Of a DNA stretch of 64,000 nucleotides, positions 1 to 12,379 are shown in pieces. Made by a program: the position numbers and the translations under genes. The stretch's first letter is position 1, and every line of letters starts with the position of its first letter. Origin of the DNA: Molossus alvarezi (Eukaryota; Chordata; Mammalia; Chiroptera; Molossidae); assembly GCA_037176705.1 (NCBI GenBank), contig CM073896.1:18364708-18428707 (forward strand), written 5' to 3'. The notes under the pieces are model-generated. The model saw only the letters and a program-made list of their open reading frames with translations. It was not told where the DNA came from and searched no databases.

Positions 1-300
1 CTGCGACGCTGCGCTGCGGCGGGGACCACCTTTGAGAACCCCCGACTGGGGGCTGTCGATGGGCCAGGAAGACAACCCAAGGGAACATCTGAAAAAACAA
101 GATGAACAGGCCCGAGCTCCTCCTGTGACACGGGACAAAGACAGAGCTTCTCTTCTCCCCTGGTGACCGGAATGTCTAGGAGGACGCGGCGGCCCCCGCA
201 GGGACACTGCGCGCGGGCGCGGGCGCGGTGGGTGGCACCGGCTCCCGTTGGTGGGCCTCCTTCCCGGCTGGGGACGGCGGAGGGAGGGGATGAGGGCGCG
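1..300. other. CpG-rich segment at left window edge
   Basis: CpG dinucleotides are frequent here, especially at 175-240 where CGCGGCGG and GCGCGGGCGCGGGCGCGG occur, unlike the CpG-poor DNA that follows. This could be the edge of a CpG island whose promoter lies to the left of the window. No start codon context, splice site or coding frame that I would trust is visible, so this is a compositional call only. Confidence 0.4.
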
Positions 301-1332
301 GGCCAGGCACAGTTTATTTACTTAAACAACAAACATCCCGCCTTCCGTGGGGCCAGGCGCAGGGCAGTTCCTGAATGGGACGAGACACTGTGTCTTCACA
401 GAAGCCCACCCACGTCGCCCGGAGGGTTTAACGGCCCTGCGTCGGTTCGAGGAAATGACAGGCTGCGCTCAGGGCGTCGCAGGCTGCCCAGGAATGTGGG
501 TGACGCCAGAGGCGCCTGGGCAGTGGCCCCAGGCAAACCCCCTCCGCCTGGCCCTCCTTTCTCTCCCTGGGTTTAAGTCTCCCTTTATTTTGCCCGCAGT
601 TTTGATTCTTTTCAGTGGCGATCAAGAAAAGCAGATAAAATTTTAAAGAGGAAAAAAAAAATGTTAAGCTTTCGCTCTCAGAAGGGAAAACAGTGTTGAA
701 TAAACAGAATGTCACTGAAAAGACAAACAAGACTGAGCCTGAAAGAACCAGATGGACTTCCAAAAACCCTTCTAGAAGCTGCGTGGTGGGGGAGGGGAGC
801 TGCTGGGCCTGAGGTGTCTGTGGGGTTGACTGGTCAGTAATTTAGATCTGGACTGGAAACCCTCAGGTCAGCCTGTGAAAATGTAGGCTATTTTGGAAAC
901 CTCAAACTTAACTGAAACGAAATAAAATATAACAAGCCCTTTATTGCCCTCTATTGTTTCTAGCATGCCCCATATCATTACTTTCTGACAGATCACCACT
1001 GTCTTGAAGAAGGAATTGCTGACCAGATTGTTTGGTTATTGCAGAGCCAAGGGAGGGCCGGGTGTTTGTTTTTGTTTTCCATTTTTCTAAAGCTTCTCAG
1101 ACTTAGCTAAGTGGCCATGTACATAGCTACCTGTGTCAGCTTGGCCTTATCCATTTTTTGTCCTTCATTCACTAAATCAACTATGTTTTAAAAACGATAT
1201 CTGACTGATATCCAAATTCTTCCAATAACTTCCCAACTGCAGGGCGATGTGTACTACACAGACTGAAAGGGAAAATGTTTGCCTTAAAATTTATTTTCCC
1301 ATTCAATAAGAATAAAGTCAACATTTTTTTTT
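301..1332. other. Unique, AT-richer DNA with no recognised feature
   Basis: I see no exon, RNA gene or clear repeat. Short A- or T-rich runs occur near 650 and 1,325. The short open frames overlap on both strands and show no recognisable protein. Confidence 0.5.
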
Positions 1333-1640
1333 TAAGAAAAGCTTTTATTTTTAGAGCAGTTTAGATGCACAGCAAAGTGGAACACAAGGTACAGAGACGT
1401 CCCTTGTGCCCCCGCCCTCACACATGCACGGCCTCCTCTGCTCGCCGAGTCCCACCAGAGTGGGCCATCTGTCACAACCTGCAAGCCGGCGCGGACTCGG
1501 CACCAGAACGCTGCGTCCATCCTCCGCACCAGCGTTCGCTCTTGGCGCTGCACATTCTGTGCATGATGACAGGTACCCATCATTATACTGTCAGAGCAGT
1601 TTCACAGTCCTACAAATTCTCTCTGTGCTCCACCTAGATA
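1333..1640 (-). repeat. Old L1 (L1M-type) 3' region, antisense
   Basis: The segment follows, in reverse orientation, the well-known L1M 3' UTR. Landmarks on the plus strand are TTAGAGCAGTTTAGATGCACAG, read here in two parts at 1,350-1,371, the CCACCAGAGTGG block at 1,452-1,463, and CTGTGCTCCACCT at 1,623-1,635. It is diverged and has no coding potential. The family is recognised from memory of the consensus; the exact subfamily is not assigned. Confidence 0.6.
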
Positions 1641-2196
1641 AATCCTATTTTTCAAAGCGAATCAAGTTCAGTGTATAAAGTATCTCCTAATTTGATCTTA
1701 AATGCCACGTCTCTGCTGGGAGAGACATTTCTTCCTTGTCTAAGCTTTACCTCTGAAAGGTTTGAAGACAGGTAATAGCTACCCCAACTGCTAGAATAAG
1801 TGCTGTTGTAATTTCCCAAGAGGGATGTCCGACGCACATGCTGCCAACAGCACTTGGGTTGAAAATCCCAGTCCCAGCTACTAGTGGAAGCTCAGGCACT
1901 AACGTCCTGCTGGTCTACCACATCCACCCATTCTAAGGATAGCCTGAAGCCTCAGTGCCCTGCCTGATGATTGGCATTTGAAATTCTACCATGGGAACGT
2001 TCTTCTGTGCCCTGGATGTACCATAACTTCAGAGCCTTCTCTGGCAGCATATCTGACTGGTGGCTCCCGAGAGATGGAACAGAAGACAGCACCTGAGAGG
2101 GTAAAGGGATGGAGGGGCCAGTGATTAACCCAGCTGCCCTCAGAGTAGGCTCTAGGCCCAGTTCTCCATTGGCTTGGCCTGAAAATAGGCCAAGCA
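1641..2196. other. Unique DNA, nothing recognised
   Basis: No repeat, exon or structured RNA is apparent in this stretch between the L1 relic and the first SINE. Confidence 0.45.
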
Positions 2197-2210
2197 AAAG
2201 GTAGCCTGGT

Positions 2211-2445
2211 CGCCCTGGACAGTTTGGCTCAGCAGTTAGAGTGTCGGCCCTCAAACTACAGAGTCTCGGGTTCGATTCTGATCAAGGGCATGAACCTCGG
2301 TTGCGGTTCGGTCTCCGGCCCTGGTCAGGGTCGTACAGGAGGCAACCAATCGATGTGTCTCTCTCACATCAATGTTTCTCTCCCCCCTCCCACTCTGTCT
2401 GAAGATAAATGGAAAATATCCTTGGGTGAGGATTTTTTAAAAAGG
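2211..2445 (+). mobile_element. VES-like tRNA-derived SINE (long-tail subtype)
   Basis: The head has a tRNA-like A box (TTTGGCTCAGCAGTTAGAG) and B box (GGTTCGATTCTG), then AAGGGCATGAACC, a C/T-rich tract and an ending in TGTCTGAAGATAAATGG plus GGGTGAGGATTTTTTAA. An imperfect TSD, AAAAGGTAGCCTGG at about 2,197 and AAAAGGTGAGACTGG at about 2,440, flanks it. This ending differs from the AATCAATAAA ending of other copies in the window, so two SINE subfamilies are present. Confidence 0.9.
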
Positions 2446-2765
2446 TGAGACTGGCAAATCCCGACGTGTTACCTAGTGGGCATGGGAGGCAGAAATTCCG
2501 GTCAATATACTGACTCTGATTCCATTGCCATTTACCTGCAAGGGAGAAGTCAGAAGGCAAGGCATAGCTTGTGTGGGGATTTAGAAAACCAATCTAGGAA
2601 AGTTCTTTCACCATGATAGTATGCGTTTTCTTTTCATGAATGTTTATAAAGCAACCCTATTTCTTTATTGTTTCTTTTCTATAAAAGAAACCAGGTGTGT
2701 GAAATAAATTTAGATGAGTGCCTGAGGATAGAGACATCTCATCAGATTTAAAATTTTTATATAAA

Positions 2766-2872
2766 CTAGGAAAGAAGGAAGAAAGGGAAGGAGGGAAGGA
2801 GGAAGAAGGAGAAGGAAGAAGGGAAGCAGGAAAGGAGGGGGAAGAGAAGGAAAGAGAGAAGGAAGGAAACAA
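2766..2872 (+). repeat. GA-rich (GGAA/GAAGG) polypurine tract
   Basis: Over about 105 bases the plus strand is almost entirely A and G, with irregular GGAA, GAAGG and GGAGG units and a single C near 2,828. It is a simple-sequence tract. Mirror-like polypurine tracts of this length can form triplex (H-DNA) structures, which is general knowledge rather than something shown here. Confidence 0.85.
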
Positions 2873-4314
2873 AACCCAAAGCAAAGCGGGTCATGCTTTG
2901 TCAACAGCACTGACAGAAGAGGTTGTCAGCTGCCCCCTGAGTTTTCAGGTAGAGGCGGTGCCGCAGAGCATTATGTTTGAGGATCCAAACTCCATTGCAG
3001 GCTATAGTTAGAAACTAGGGAAAGAGGAAAACTCTTCATCGGGCTCTTAAACTTGTTCACAGCAAAATTACAACATTACATCATGGCTAAACAATGCCAG
3101 AATTTCCTAATATGTGGCCTAGCTTCAGAGAACATGGTGACATTTCATCAAAACATGAATTCATCATTTCCTCAATGTGGCCTCCTTTTCATTGGTTGGC
3201 AGACTTCAAGGATTTTTTCTAAGAAATGGTTTGTCAGGCACATTTTATGATCCTTACCACACAAGAACAAAGACACTGAAACCATGCCCAAGAAGAGTAC
3301 TGTTCGCTTGTCTATGTCCCACGCCGAGAACAGTCATTCTCCATCTTTGGGGCTGCTCTAACAGGCCTGGGTGGCTTGTGAGGACACAGACTCCCAGGGC
3401 TCATGGTCCGTCAGGTCGTAGGTTGACTTGAGAGTTAGTGTTTCTCATAAGTTTCTGGGCGATGCTGATGCTGCCCACCTAGTGACCACAATTGATTTTC
3501 ACTGGCCCAAGGTAAGAGTTGGTGCTCAATAAAAATGTGCTGGTTATGGGGAAAGGCAGTGAAGGATGGAGAAGGCCGAGTGCTGTGGGTTGCATCACAG
3601 GGTTTCTGGAACTCAGGGAGAACCTTAAAGGCCATTGCTTCAACCACTGCCAAGGTAGCAGTTTCTTAGGGCCAGGTTTTATTAACAAAACGTACTCAGT
3701 GTGTAAAAGAAAAGCAATAGTATTCAATAACGTTTCAATTCCTCCTCCCTTCCCCTTCTCCAGCACTAGTTGACACTGAGTACTTATCAAGAATTGTCTT
3801 ATTGTTCTATTTCTATAACCAAGAACAAGGCTAATGGGTCTTCATGGCCAACCTTGCATTTATTTCTGATCTTAAGGCAAGTTTCCTTGGCTTCTCTATC
3901 CTAAGGGTGAAGGGACTGAGGTAGTCAACTGAGATTTTGAGACTCGTCTTAGGAACTGGTCCCTCACAAGCCCATGGCAAGACTCTCTGCCTCTCCATGG
4001 CCAACAGACCCCCACCAGTTGGCCTACTGTCCATCGATTACACACAAGTTTGGTTACCTGATGAGCACAACTAAGCAGCCTCCTTCTCCGATGAAACACG
4101 GGGCACCTTTATCGAGGTCCATGGGTGGTAGAGATCCAAACATCATATTCCTCTGGGTGACAAGACAGAAGCATCGTGTCTCAGCCTGCCCAGGAAAAAG
4201 AGAGTTTATCTTTCAAGATAGGTTAATATTAACCAGATTGAACCCAATCATGGGGCTGGACCACTTCCAGTGAGGGAATAATGCTGAACTATGGACTTTT
4301 CCTAGCCCCTGTGA

Positions 4315-4330
4315 GCAGCAGGGGGCACCA
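4315..4330 (+). promoter_or_regulatory. CTCF-like motif
   Basis: GCAGCAGGGGGCACCA matches the CTCF core CCASYAGRKGGCRSYR except at its first base. Binding is not shown, and a match of this length can occur by chance. Confidence 0.4.
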
Positions 4331-5164
4331 GGAAAAGGCTCGGGAAAGGCGTGCTCGGGGGTGATAGCTGTGTTTGAGTGTCCCCTTTGAACTTAGGTTA
4401 TATCTAACTGTGCCTTCTAAGAGCTAATCTCTGACTCTCTAAAAAAGCTAAAGCCTTTCATGATAAGAAAAGGAGAAGAAACACCAGTTTGATAGTAAGT
4501 CAAAGAAGTGATCTTACCGCCAGTCGAGGAAAAATCACTTGCAAGGTCTTTGGAAGATAAGGGGGGAGGAAGGAGGAGGGAAAGGAAGATCATGTTAGAT
4601 TAAGCCGTACAAAATTACCATTTTTGTAGGTCAAAAGTGGTGCAATAGTGACAATTTCATGTGGTTCAATCTTATAGATGAGGAAAGCCCTCCCTTTTAC
4701 CATCTGCATATACTACTTTCCTTCCCCCAGAGTCTAGGCAGTTCTACCTGCAACCACTTCCTGACAGCCATGTGGTCACCATTAACTCAGTGGAAGAGAA
4801 ACAGGAGGTGTAAAGGCCCTGGATCAACTAACTCACTTAGAGTAGAGGTAAGAAGCAGCATGTGCTAACTCCCAGCACCTTTTGGTTTCCCTTTTCCTTG
4901 GGCCTCCGAAAAATCAGCTGCTGTAAACAGAATCCCTCTTTTGGTGGAGCTCAAGCAGCAAAAGGTGAGCATTGTCCCTGAAGATAAGCCAACTCAGAAC
5001 CGGTCATGAGCTGAGGGGAAAAAGGTGTCCTTCATGGGACAGAACTTAAAACTTTCATGTTCAGGAAATAAACACATCACATCAGTCAAGTTAATATTCT
5101 ACATCTCTAACAAAATATAACAGGGCAATAAGATAAAACTTATTGAAATAAGTTGGAATACTGA

Positions 5165-5300
5165 GAGCATCGTTCTCTTTATGTAGACCAAGAGACAGAG
5201 TCCTACTCCGAGACCAGCTCTGTACCCTTGGGAATGCAATTCGCCTCTCTGAGCCCCTCAGTCGGAGGACAGGACTGGATTCAGATCATCTGTGGCTAAC
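5165..5300 (-). repeat. MIR-like fragment, antisense
   Basis: AGCTCTGTACCCTTGGGAA followed by CCTCTCTGAGCCCC resembles the MIR core (clinical-style consensus AGCTGTGTGACCTTGGGCAA, then CCTCTCTGAGCC). It is short and diverged. Confidence 0.5.
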
Positions 5301-7140
5301 CCTCCCACTGGTCTATGACTTTCTAGAGCTCTAGCATTGATGTCCTGAAGGACAGTATTAAATAGAGAGAGGGAGCGTGGGGGGTGGGGGGTGGACAATA
5401 TGACATAAATGACCATGAAACTCACTGTTTAACTTAAACTGTTTCTAAATAACTTCGACCTTGAAGAAGGAAAACTCCCGTCCTTCCAGTTCAAGAGCAG
5501 GCTTTTCTAAGAGGAGCGAAGGCAAAAGGCCATCATCCCACTGATGGCGACAGGTTTGCCTCCACCACACACATCCAGTGTCTGTCCGTCTGTTTTAGGA
5601 AGGCTCAGTCTACCCTGGTGAAGCAGAGGGTAATGGGTGAAGAGCAGAGATCAGGAACTTCAGCTGGTGGAGTGAATGGACACTAATGATGAACTTGCAC
5701 ATGGGAAGTTTTTCTCTCTAACTTAATAACTTAGGTCTTGGATCTAATGGAAATCACCTCTTACTGGCATTTGAAAGTAGTCATGCTACATCTCAAAGCT
5801 GTTGATCAATTGATGTTAGAATGTGAACGTACCAACATCCGAGACATGGGCTCACTCCCGGCGTGCCGCACACTGTTGACGGCGCAGGGTGGGGCCTGGG
5901 CCTCTGTTTTGTTCCCCATTGCACTGAACAGGCCCTCCGCACAGGTGTTAAGTGCATCACTTATTTTACAAATGTCCACAATGCAGAGGAATCTCCAAAG
6001 TTTCAGAAATAACTGGAGTGGCAAGCAGAGATGGAATCTTCTGAACTACAAGGAGAAAATTAAACTTACAATTACATGATACTTAAAAAGACTGTCTTTT
6101 TTATAATTTAAAAAATTGTGTAATGGGTCAAAGTTTAAAGTATACTTATAAGTCTGTTTGAAAAAAATGAGCAGCCCACACTTTTAATTTTTTAGCACCT
6201 CATCCCAAAGTATGCAAATAAATGAAGTCAATGACTAATGTGAGAAGAAAGTCTTTGGATCTGCATTTAATATCATTTTACCATTTGGTTTAAATCTGTT
6301 TTCAACAGAAAGTACTGATAAGTTGGGGTTTTTCTAATTCTAAGCCCTTTAACAGAAAACAGAAACCAGATGAGAGCAGAAGGCTGTAATTGTCCTGCTT
6401 AGGGAAAATGCCATTAAAGAAAAAACCGAGGGTATGTAGCTAACTCAGTGAAAGAAAAGGAACCCCTGTAATTCCTGGAATTTAGAGATAACTAATCAGT
6501 TCTTTTCTGAAATTAGCAGGAAGCATCCTGGGACATTTGAAGATTTCAAGGGAACTTTAAGAGATGAAGAGCTACAAGCTTTATGAGTCTATCATGTTGA
6601 AAGTGAGAAAAAGAACTAAAGAGTATTTGGAACAGCATAGGAAAATGAGGAGGAAAAGTAATCACTGTCAAATTGTAATTTGAGATTTGTGCCCAAGTTC
6701 TATGAAACACCATACTTTAAAGTTAGAAGGCATTTAAAAATTCTCAGAAATGCCGACATTAGAAAATATTATGATTTTGGTTTTAATGTGTTATTTTGAT
6801 TTAGAATCAAAATAGAAAATTTTAATTTGGAATCAAAATCAAAATGGAAGTAGGGAAATGTCTTCTAGTCTATCACCTTAGTCGATCCTGACTATGGAAA
6901 TGCTGTTCTTTGGATCACAGCACTTAGCTCAGAAACCCCCATTCCCATGAATCAACACACACAGGAAAATAATGGTTGCCCTTAGCACGTCTCATAAAAC
7001 TAGGAATAATGAGAACTGTCCCCAGTGCTGTCAGCATGGCTTGGACATGTCCCATCTACACTCAGTCTTCCTGGCCAAGTAGACAAGTCACGATTCTCAA
7101 GAAAAAAGTAAAACATGATTCAAATAAACATCTACTGAGT
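5301..7140. other. Unique AT-rich DNA, nothing recognised
   Basis: No exon or named repeat is recognisable. A G-rich run (GGGGGGTGGGGGGTGG) lies at about 5,379-5,394 and a small perfect AT-rich inverted repeat at 6,793-6,813. Confidence 0.45.
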
Positions 7141-7144
7141 TCCC

Positions 7145-7260
7145 AGTTTTAAATTTCACCTAGTATTTGCTGAATGTCTACTATACGCAGGGGGCTAGCT
7201 GACCATTTCCAGGGAGGCGAAGGTGGCGGAGACATAGATCTTGACCTTGAGGGAAGATGC
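7145..7260 (-). repeat. L2-like fragment
   Basis: TTGCTGAATGTCTACTATACGCAGG and the following GACCTTGAGGGAAG region resemble the antisense 3' end of L2, whose consensus reads as GAGCACCTACTATGTGCCAGG and then CCTGCCCTCATGGAG. Heavily diverged, so the assignment is tentative. Confidence 0.4.
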
Positions 7261-10200
7261 TATCAGAGGAGAAAAAGAAATGTGTGCAACAAATGATATC
7301 AAACACATAAGTACTTTCTTTAAGGGAAAATATGTATTCAGAACCATCTTCTTAGTGTTCAGAAGACGGTTCTAGATGGGAGACTCGGAGGTAAACCGTG
7401 GCGAAGCTGTCATTTCAGCTGGATCTGGACAGGCAGGAGGGCACCAGGGGAAAGGAACACAGATACAAAGCAACGGGGTTTATTGGTTAAAACTGGAAAT
7501 TGCAAACTGGCAGGCCAGGGCCAACGCCAGCCGACAGATGTGTTTTGTTTGGCCAGAGTCATGTTTAAAATTTTTTTTGAATTAGTTGCCAGCATTTTTA
7601 AATTGAGATTTCACATAAAATTCTGGATTTTGCGGCTACTCTTGAAGAACTCAGAGGATGTTAACGCTGGGTCCTCAGCCCACATGCTAACAAGAGTCAG
7701 CTGGAGCCCTGCAGCTGCTCCCTCGGAAAGCACACAGCTCACCAGAGCGAGCTCAGCCCTCGCCTCGTCCCCGGGGGCAGCTTGCCTTGTAACTCCTGAT
7801 TTAAAGTATGAGTGGAGGTCAGCCCAGTGGTATGCTGGTAAATGTTTAACAACAGACTCTCTGAGGAAAAGAAAAAAAAGCCCTGATTGTAGTATTTGCC
7901 AATTTCTGTGGCACAAATGCTCCCACCGAGGCCAGTTTCAAGCCACCAAAATTAGGTCACTGAAACTCGGCTTCGGGAGGGATGTGCATGATGGGCTGTC
8001 ACTCACTCTGCTCTCACACGGCTGGGTCAGGTAGTCCTGGGTTCAAAGGCAGGGTCTCCCAAGGAAGTTTCCTGAGTCTCCAAGCATCGTGCCTTCCCGG
8101 TTACCCGGAGCGACAACGGCCTGCGGCACAGTGCTGTGGTATGGCTTCTCCACCGTCACCACAGGCTGTTCAGACACTGCGCCCTGATCCTTGCTAAGAT
8201 CCCCCTAGGGTGCAGTGTCCTTCTGCACTTCTTGTGGGTCATCGCGGGCTGTGTGGTCTGCCGTAGTTGGGGGGCAGGGTTGGTAGGAAACGACCTTGGT
8301 ACAGATACCGGTAGTTGGAGGTTGGCAAGAATGCAGTACATGTTTCCAGAGAAATGGGCATGAACAGGAGCGCGTTCAGCACGCAGAGCGCCTGCAAGTT
8401 CAGACAACTGGCACCCGGCCTGCAAAAATAACTGTTGAATGTTTCCTGATGGCAGGGGCTGCATCTCTTTTACCTTTGACCTTCCAAGTATACCTGGGGT
8501 TGCCAAATGTCCAGACAGGCATACTTTTCCCCCTTGCTAGAGGTGTGAGTCATCACAGGGAGGGGGAGGAAGGCAGGCAGGGAGGGGGAAGAAGAGCAGA
8601 GGAAGGGAGGGGCCAGAAGAGGAGAGAGAGGGAGGAAGCCCAGCCACCAGAAACTGCCTACCAACCGAGACCTATTCCTTTCAAGTTCTGATTACTGAAA
8701 ACCTTTTATTTCATTTCAGGAATTCATGGCAGTGTTCTAAAAATAAATAAACGAAACAAAAGAAAGCCAAGCCATTTTAGTAGATTGCAAATCACCTGCA
8801 CAAATATCCTTCTGATGCAGATTTCAGACAGTGTTCCCAAGTCAAGGGTCAGACTTTAGGACAAAACTCCGATCACAGCCCTAACAAACGTTTGGCTTAA
8901 AAAAAAAAAATGTCTTGACTACAAATTTTAAAATCACTTTCTCATAGCCTTTCGAATGGACAGAGGAAGGAAAGGACAAGGCAGAGAAAACGGTGTTGAA
9001 ACCAAATGGAAAGACAGTCGAGGGGGGACCCGCACCGAGAGAGGAGACACACTGCGCCCCCCTCTCCCCGGCCCTGACAGAGCCTCTCGAAGCTCAGGAG
9101 GAAAGACTGACGGACGTGCCCCTTGGTGAGCTATTGTGCAGTAACTTTATGCCTTCACAGCTTTTTCGTAAGAAGAATTTTAACAAGAGAAGTTTCCTTC
9201 GAGTTTTCCTCATGAAGTGAGGGAGCTGAGTTCACTATTTCCCCCCAGGTGAAGCTCGGGTCTAAAATGCTTTGTCACCACCTTTCCCGTTCAGGAGAAG
9301 AAAGAGGACCAGGGGGCACCTAAGTGCCTCCCAGTAAGGGGCTGACTTCTTAGCTTTCCCGGATCTTGTAGGAACAGACGTTTTCGTCCGCATTTCAGTT
9401 CTTTTCAGGAAATGGTTTGAAAAGCCAGTAGTGTTGTCCTCAGAACGTAAGGAACCCAATCCTTTGTATCAGGACACGGAAGTCCTTCTGCAGCACCAGA
9501 AATTAGGCTCAAGGAAGCTTGCTCACTCTGGAGGTGACCATCTTAGAATGACCCACCCCTCCAACCTGGTGCTTCCTTCAGATTCGGAACAGGGGAGTCT
9601 GTTGGCCCTCGCCTCCCTTGAAAATCTGTAAAAACAAATGGCCTGGCCACTGTGCGGTCGATGACAGAAGCCCAAGTTGGACCAAAAGCAGGCCACCCAC
9701 TCCTGTCTGAGCCTCAGGTTCCGGCCCCCTGTCCACAGTCTACAAAACTGAAGAGGAAGGCTCTTCATAACCCCTTCCCCGGAGAAGAACGACAGCTCCT
9801 CAGCGGGTCCTGGTTTGCAGGCTCCAGGCCGAATCACAAGAGTGAGAAATTGTCCTGTACAGGGGAATCCTCTTCAAATCTTATTCCTGGCCACCGGTCT
9901 GCACAGTCACCAGGGCTGCCCTGCGCCACCGGGCAGCACTGTGGGAAGTGGGGAAGGAACAGACACCAAGCTGTGAAGGCCGCGTGTGGGCAGGTCCACC
10001 GTCGCCCCACTCAGCGTCCCCTTCACCCACTGGTGTGGGGCCCCTGGTCCCACTGTTCCTGACTCATCGGTGTCCTGGTCCCTGCTCACCTCTGCCTCCC
10101 TCCAGCCCCACTTCCTCTCACCAAATCTGCTTTCCACAAAAGAAAAAAAACCACGGTGCCCATTCCTACTAGGATGTAAATGACTGATAGCAGCTTAAAT

Positions 10201-10470
10201 TCTCCCAAGGAGGCTTAAAATTTCCCTGGGCTCAAGGCCTTTCAGGAATGAGGCTGCTGGAGGGGGCTTCAGCCGTCGCAGGCCAACGCTACAGGTGTTT
10301 GTGGCCGGAAACTCCTTTCCACACCCATGGGTCCCGCTCCCGGAGCCTCTGCCCGGCCCAGTGCTGTTTAGTAGAAATACGATGGGAATCACAGATGTAA
10401 TTTAAAATTTTCTAAAAGCGACATTGAAAAGAGAGAAACAGACAAAATTCGCTTTCATGATATATTTTAT
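7261..10470. other. Unique DNA with no supportable gene
   Basis: Open frames reach only 183 codons, overlap antisense frames and match nothing I recognise. Items inside: a GA-rich tract at 8,558-8,638 (GGGAGGGGGAGG/AGAGGAAGGG type) and a CTCF-like motif at 9,306-9,321. The rest shows no identifiable structure. Confidence 0.45.
9306..9321 (+). promoter_or_regulatory. CTCF-like motif
   Basis: GGACCAGGGGGCACCT contains the strong core ACCAGGGGGCAC of the CTCF consensus CCASYAGRKGGCRSYR, with the first two C positions replaced by G. It is a sequence match only. Confidence 0.4.
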
Positions 10471-10488
10471 TAAACCAAACATATCCAG

Positions 10489-10694
10489 ACTGGCCGGTGT
10501 GGCTCAGTGGTTGAGCGTCGACCCATGCACCAAGAGGTCGCTGGTTCGATTCCCGGTCAGGGCACATGCCCAGGTGGTGGGCCAGATCCCCAGTGGGGGG
10601 CATGCAGGAGGCGGCCAATTGATGTTCTCTCTCATTGATGTTTCTGTCTCTCTCTCCCTCTCTCTTCCTCTCTCTCTAAAAATAATCATTTTTT
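10489..10694 (+). mobile_element. VES-like SINE (short-tail subtype)
   Basis: A box TGGCTCAGTGGTTGAGCG and B box GGTTCGATTCCC are intact, followed by GTCAGGGCACATGCCCAGG, GGGGGGCATGCAGGAGGCGG, then TC-rich sequence ending TCTCTAAAAATAAT. Flanking repeats AAACCAAACATATCCA and AAACAAATATATCCA (about 10,472 and 10,695) form an imperfect TSD. The copy is well preserved and therefore fairly young. Confidence 0.92.
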
Positions 10695-10710
10695 AAAACA
10701 AATATATCCA

Positions 10711-11394
10711 AAATATTACTCCAACACATGATTGATATAAAGAGAAATATGACTAATACAGTGTCAACTTCTTTTCTCCTACTAAGCCTTCGAAACCCAG
10801 CATGCATCTGCGCTCATGTCCACGTGCACCGGCCATGGGCTAGGCAGCTACCTGTGGCTGGTGGCCCCAGCGCTGGGCCGCACGGGTCCGTGTGATGACA
10901 GCGAGTGAGACAGCCCTGACCCTGATGAACTGCATGTTAGTAGTCCGATCACTTGGCTCCCCCTTCCTCTGCGTTCACCTGCCCTGCGGCTCCTCCGACG
11001 TGCAGTCAGTGAGCACCCCCAGCTCGTGGACTGGCGCGGTTAAGCCTGATCACACCCTATGCGCCAGGCTCAGGTGAGGAAGGAGCCACAGGAAGTGAAG
11101 AGCTTGCCAGCCGTCCCCTCGCTGGGGAGCGGGGAGGCCGCACGGAGCACCGAGACGCAGAGAGGACAGGGCGGTAGGGAGGCCGAGCCCGCGAGCCAGC
11201 AGAGACGGTGAGTGCTGCGCAGACACCTGGGAGCCTGGGCTGGCACAGTGGGACCTGGACGTGTGGCACCACAAAGCCTGTCTTCCAACCACCTCTGTTC
11301 TCTTGTCCTAACGAAGTCACGCACAGCAGGATCTGGGCACCGGCCCTGTGGGGCTCGGTGCCCACGGCAGCCCCCCGACCCGTTCAGACAACAT
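10711..11394. other. GC-rich unique DNA, nothing recognised
   Basis: A moderately CpG-containing stretch near 11,100-11,215 ends in CAGAGACGGTGAGTG, which resembles a splice donor. No coding frame ending there is recognisable, so I do not call an exon. Confidence 0.4.
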
Positions 11395-11510
11395 GTATGG
11401 GTGTGTATGGCACAGAATGCGGAGAAATATAAGGCACAAGCCTGCCTTCCAGAGGCTTATAATCTTCCTGGGTAGATAGTGGAAATACAGCATATACCTC
11501 AGCCCTGACT
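11395..11510 (-). repeat. L2-like fragment
   Basis: CCTGCCTTCCAGAGGCTTATAATCT resembles the antisense L2 3' UTR block CCTGCCCTCATGGAGCTTACAATCT. The sequence just after (11,530-11,625) may belong to the same old insertion. Confidence 0.45.
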
Positions 11511-11625
11511 GTCAATAAACCGACGACGAGTTCAGGGCAATCAAGGATGGTTTCCTGGGGGAAAGGGCATGGGGCTGAGCCTTGCGGGAGGGCAGGATAG
11601 CAGTCCTGGGAGCTGCTCCAGGCTG

Positions 11626-12379
11626 AGGGAACTGCTTAAGCTAAGGCTTGTAGGTGGAGGAGGAGGAGGAAGGTACAGACGGAGGTTCCCATGGGTGCCC
11701 CTGCCGGGTACAGGCAGCGCTATGACCAACACTAGGGCTCCCCTCACAGTAGAAAAATGGCCAGAGCTGCTCCTGACCTCTGACCTCACTCCTACCCACC
11801 CTTAGGAGGAGAGCTGCTGTCCCAGCATTCCCAGAAAATATCCAGACGGCTCCTTTGCTTAGGTCAGCATGCTCCACCCCAGAATCTAGGTGACGTCAGC
11901 TCCCCTGGAATGTTCCGGAGACCCAGATGTAGCTGCTGCAAAGAGGGAGGAGAGTGTGGATACAGCGGAGCAGGAAAGCACCCGAAAGTTGTCCACAACA
12001 CCGAGCCCCAGAGTTTAAGGACAAGGCACGGCGGGTGTCCGTTTGTTTCCAAAGTATCCATTGCACTGGGTAACAATTTAGGGGACTCACTTTCACCCTC
12101 CAGTTTCTTCTTTTTCTAATTTTTTACAACATAGTAAACCACAGTAAACTTAAATGTCACCAAATAAAAGCACTGTTGACATTTTTAGCCAGATAAGTCT
12201 TTGTCGTGGGGGTGATCCTGCGAAGTATTTAGTAGCATCCCTGGCAAGCGGGGGGCAAGCAAAACTGCCTGCAGACATCGCCAGAGTCTCCTGGGGACAA
12301 AGCCGCTTCCCTCCGCAGTCAGCCGTTGCCACCGGCCAGCAGCATTAAGTTCAGGGACAGAAATACTGCGTGGGGGTCA
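11626..12379. other. Unique DNA, nothing recognised
   Basis: No repeat or exon is recognisable between the L2-like and MIR-like fragments. Confidence 0.4.

Larger units (their letters stand above)
2446..5160. other. Unique DNA with purine tract and one CTCF-like motif
   Basis: No coding exon is supportable. Items inside are the purine-only tract near 2,766-2,872 and a CTCF-like motif at 4,315-4,330, both listed separately. A second G/A-rich run lies at 4,559-4,592. The rest looks like ordinary intergenic or intronic DNA. Confidence 0.45.

Noticed and set aside
10489..10560. tRNA gene (A and B boxes are clear in many places)
   Set aside because: The tRNA-like heads are followed by SINE bodies and A-rich tails with target-site duplications and do not fold as complete tRNAs with an acceptor stem. 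They are SINEs.
11050..11225. Possible exon ending in a GAGACG-GTGAGT splice donor
   Set aside because: One donor-like site without a matching acceptor, a conserved frame or a recognisable peptide is not enough.
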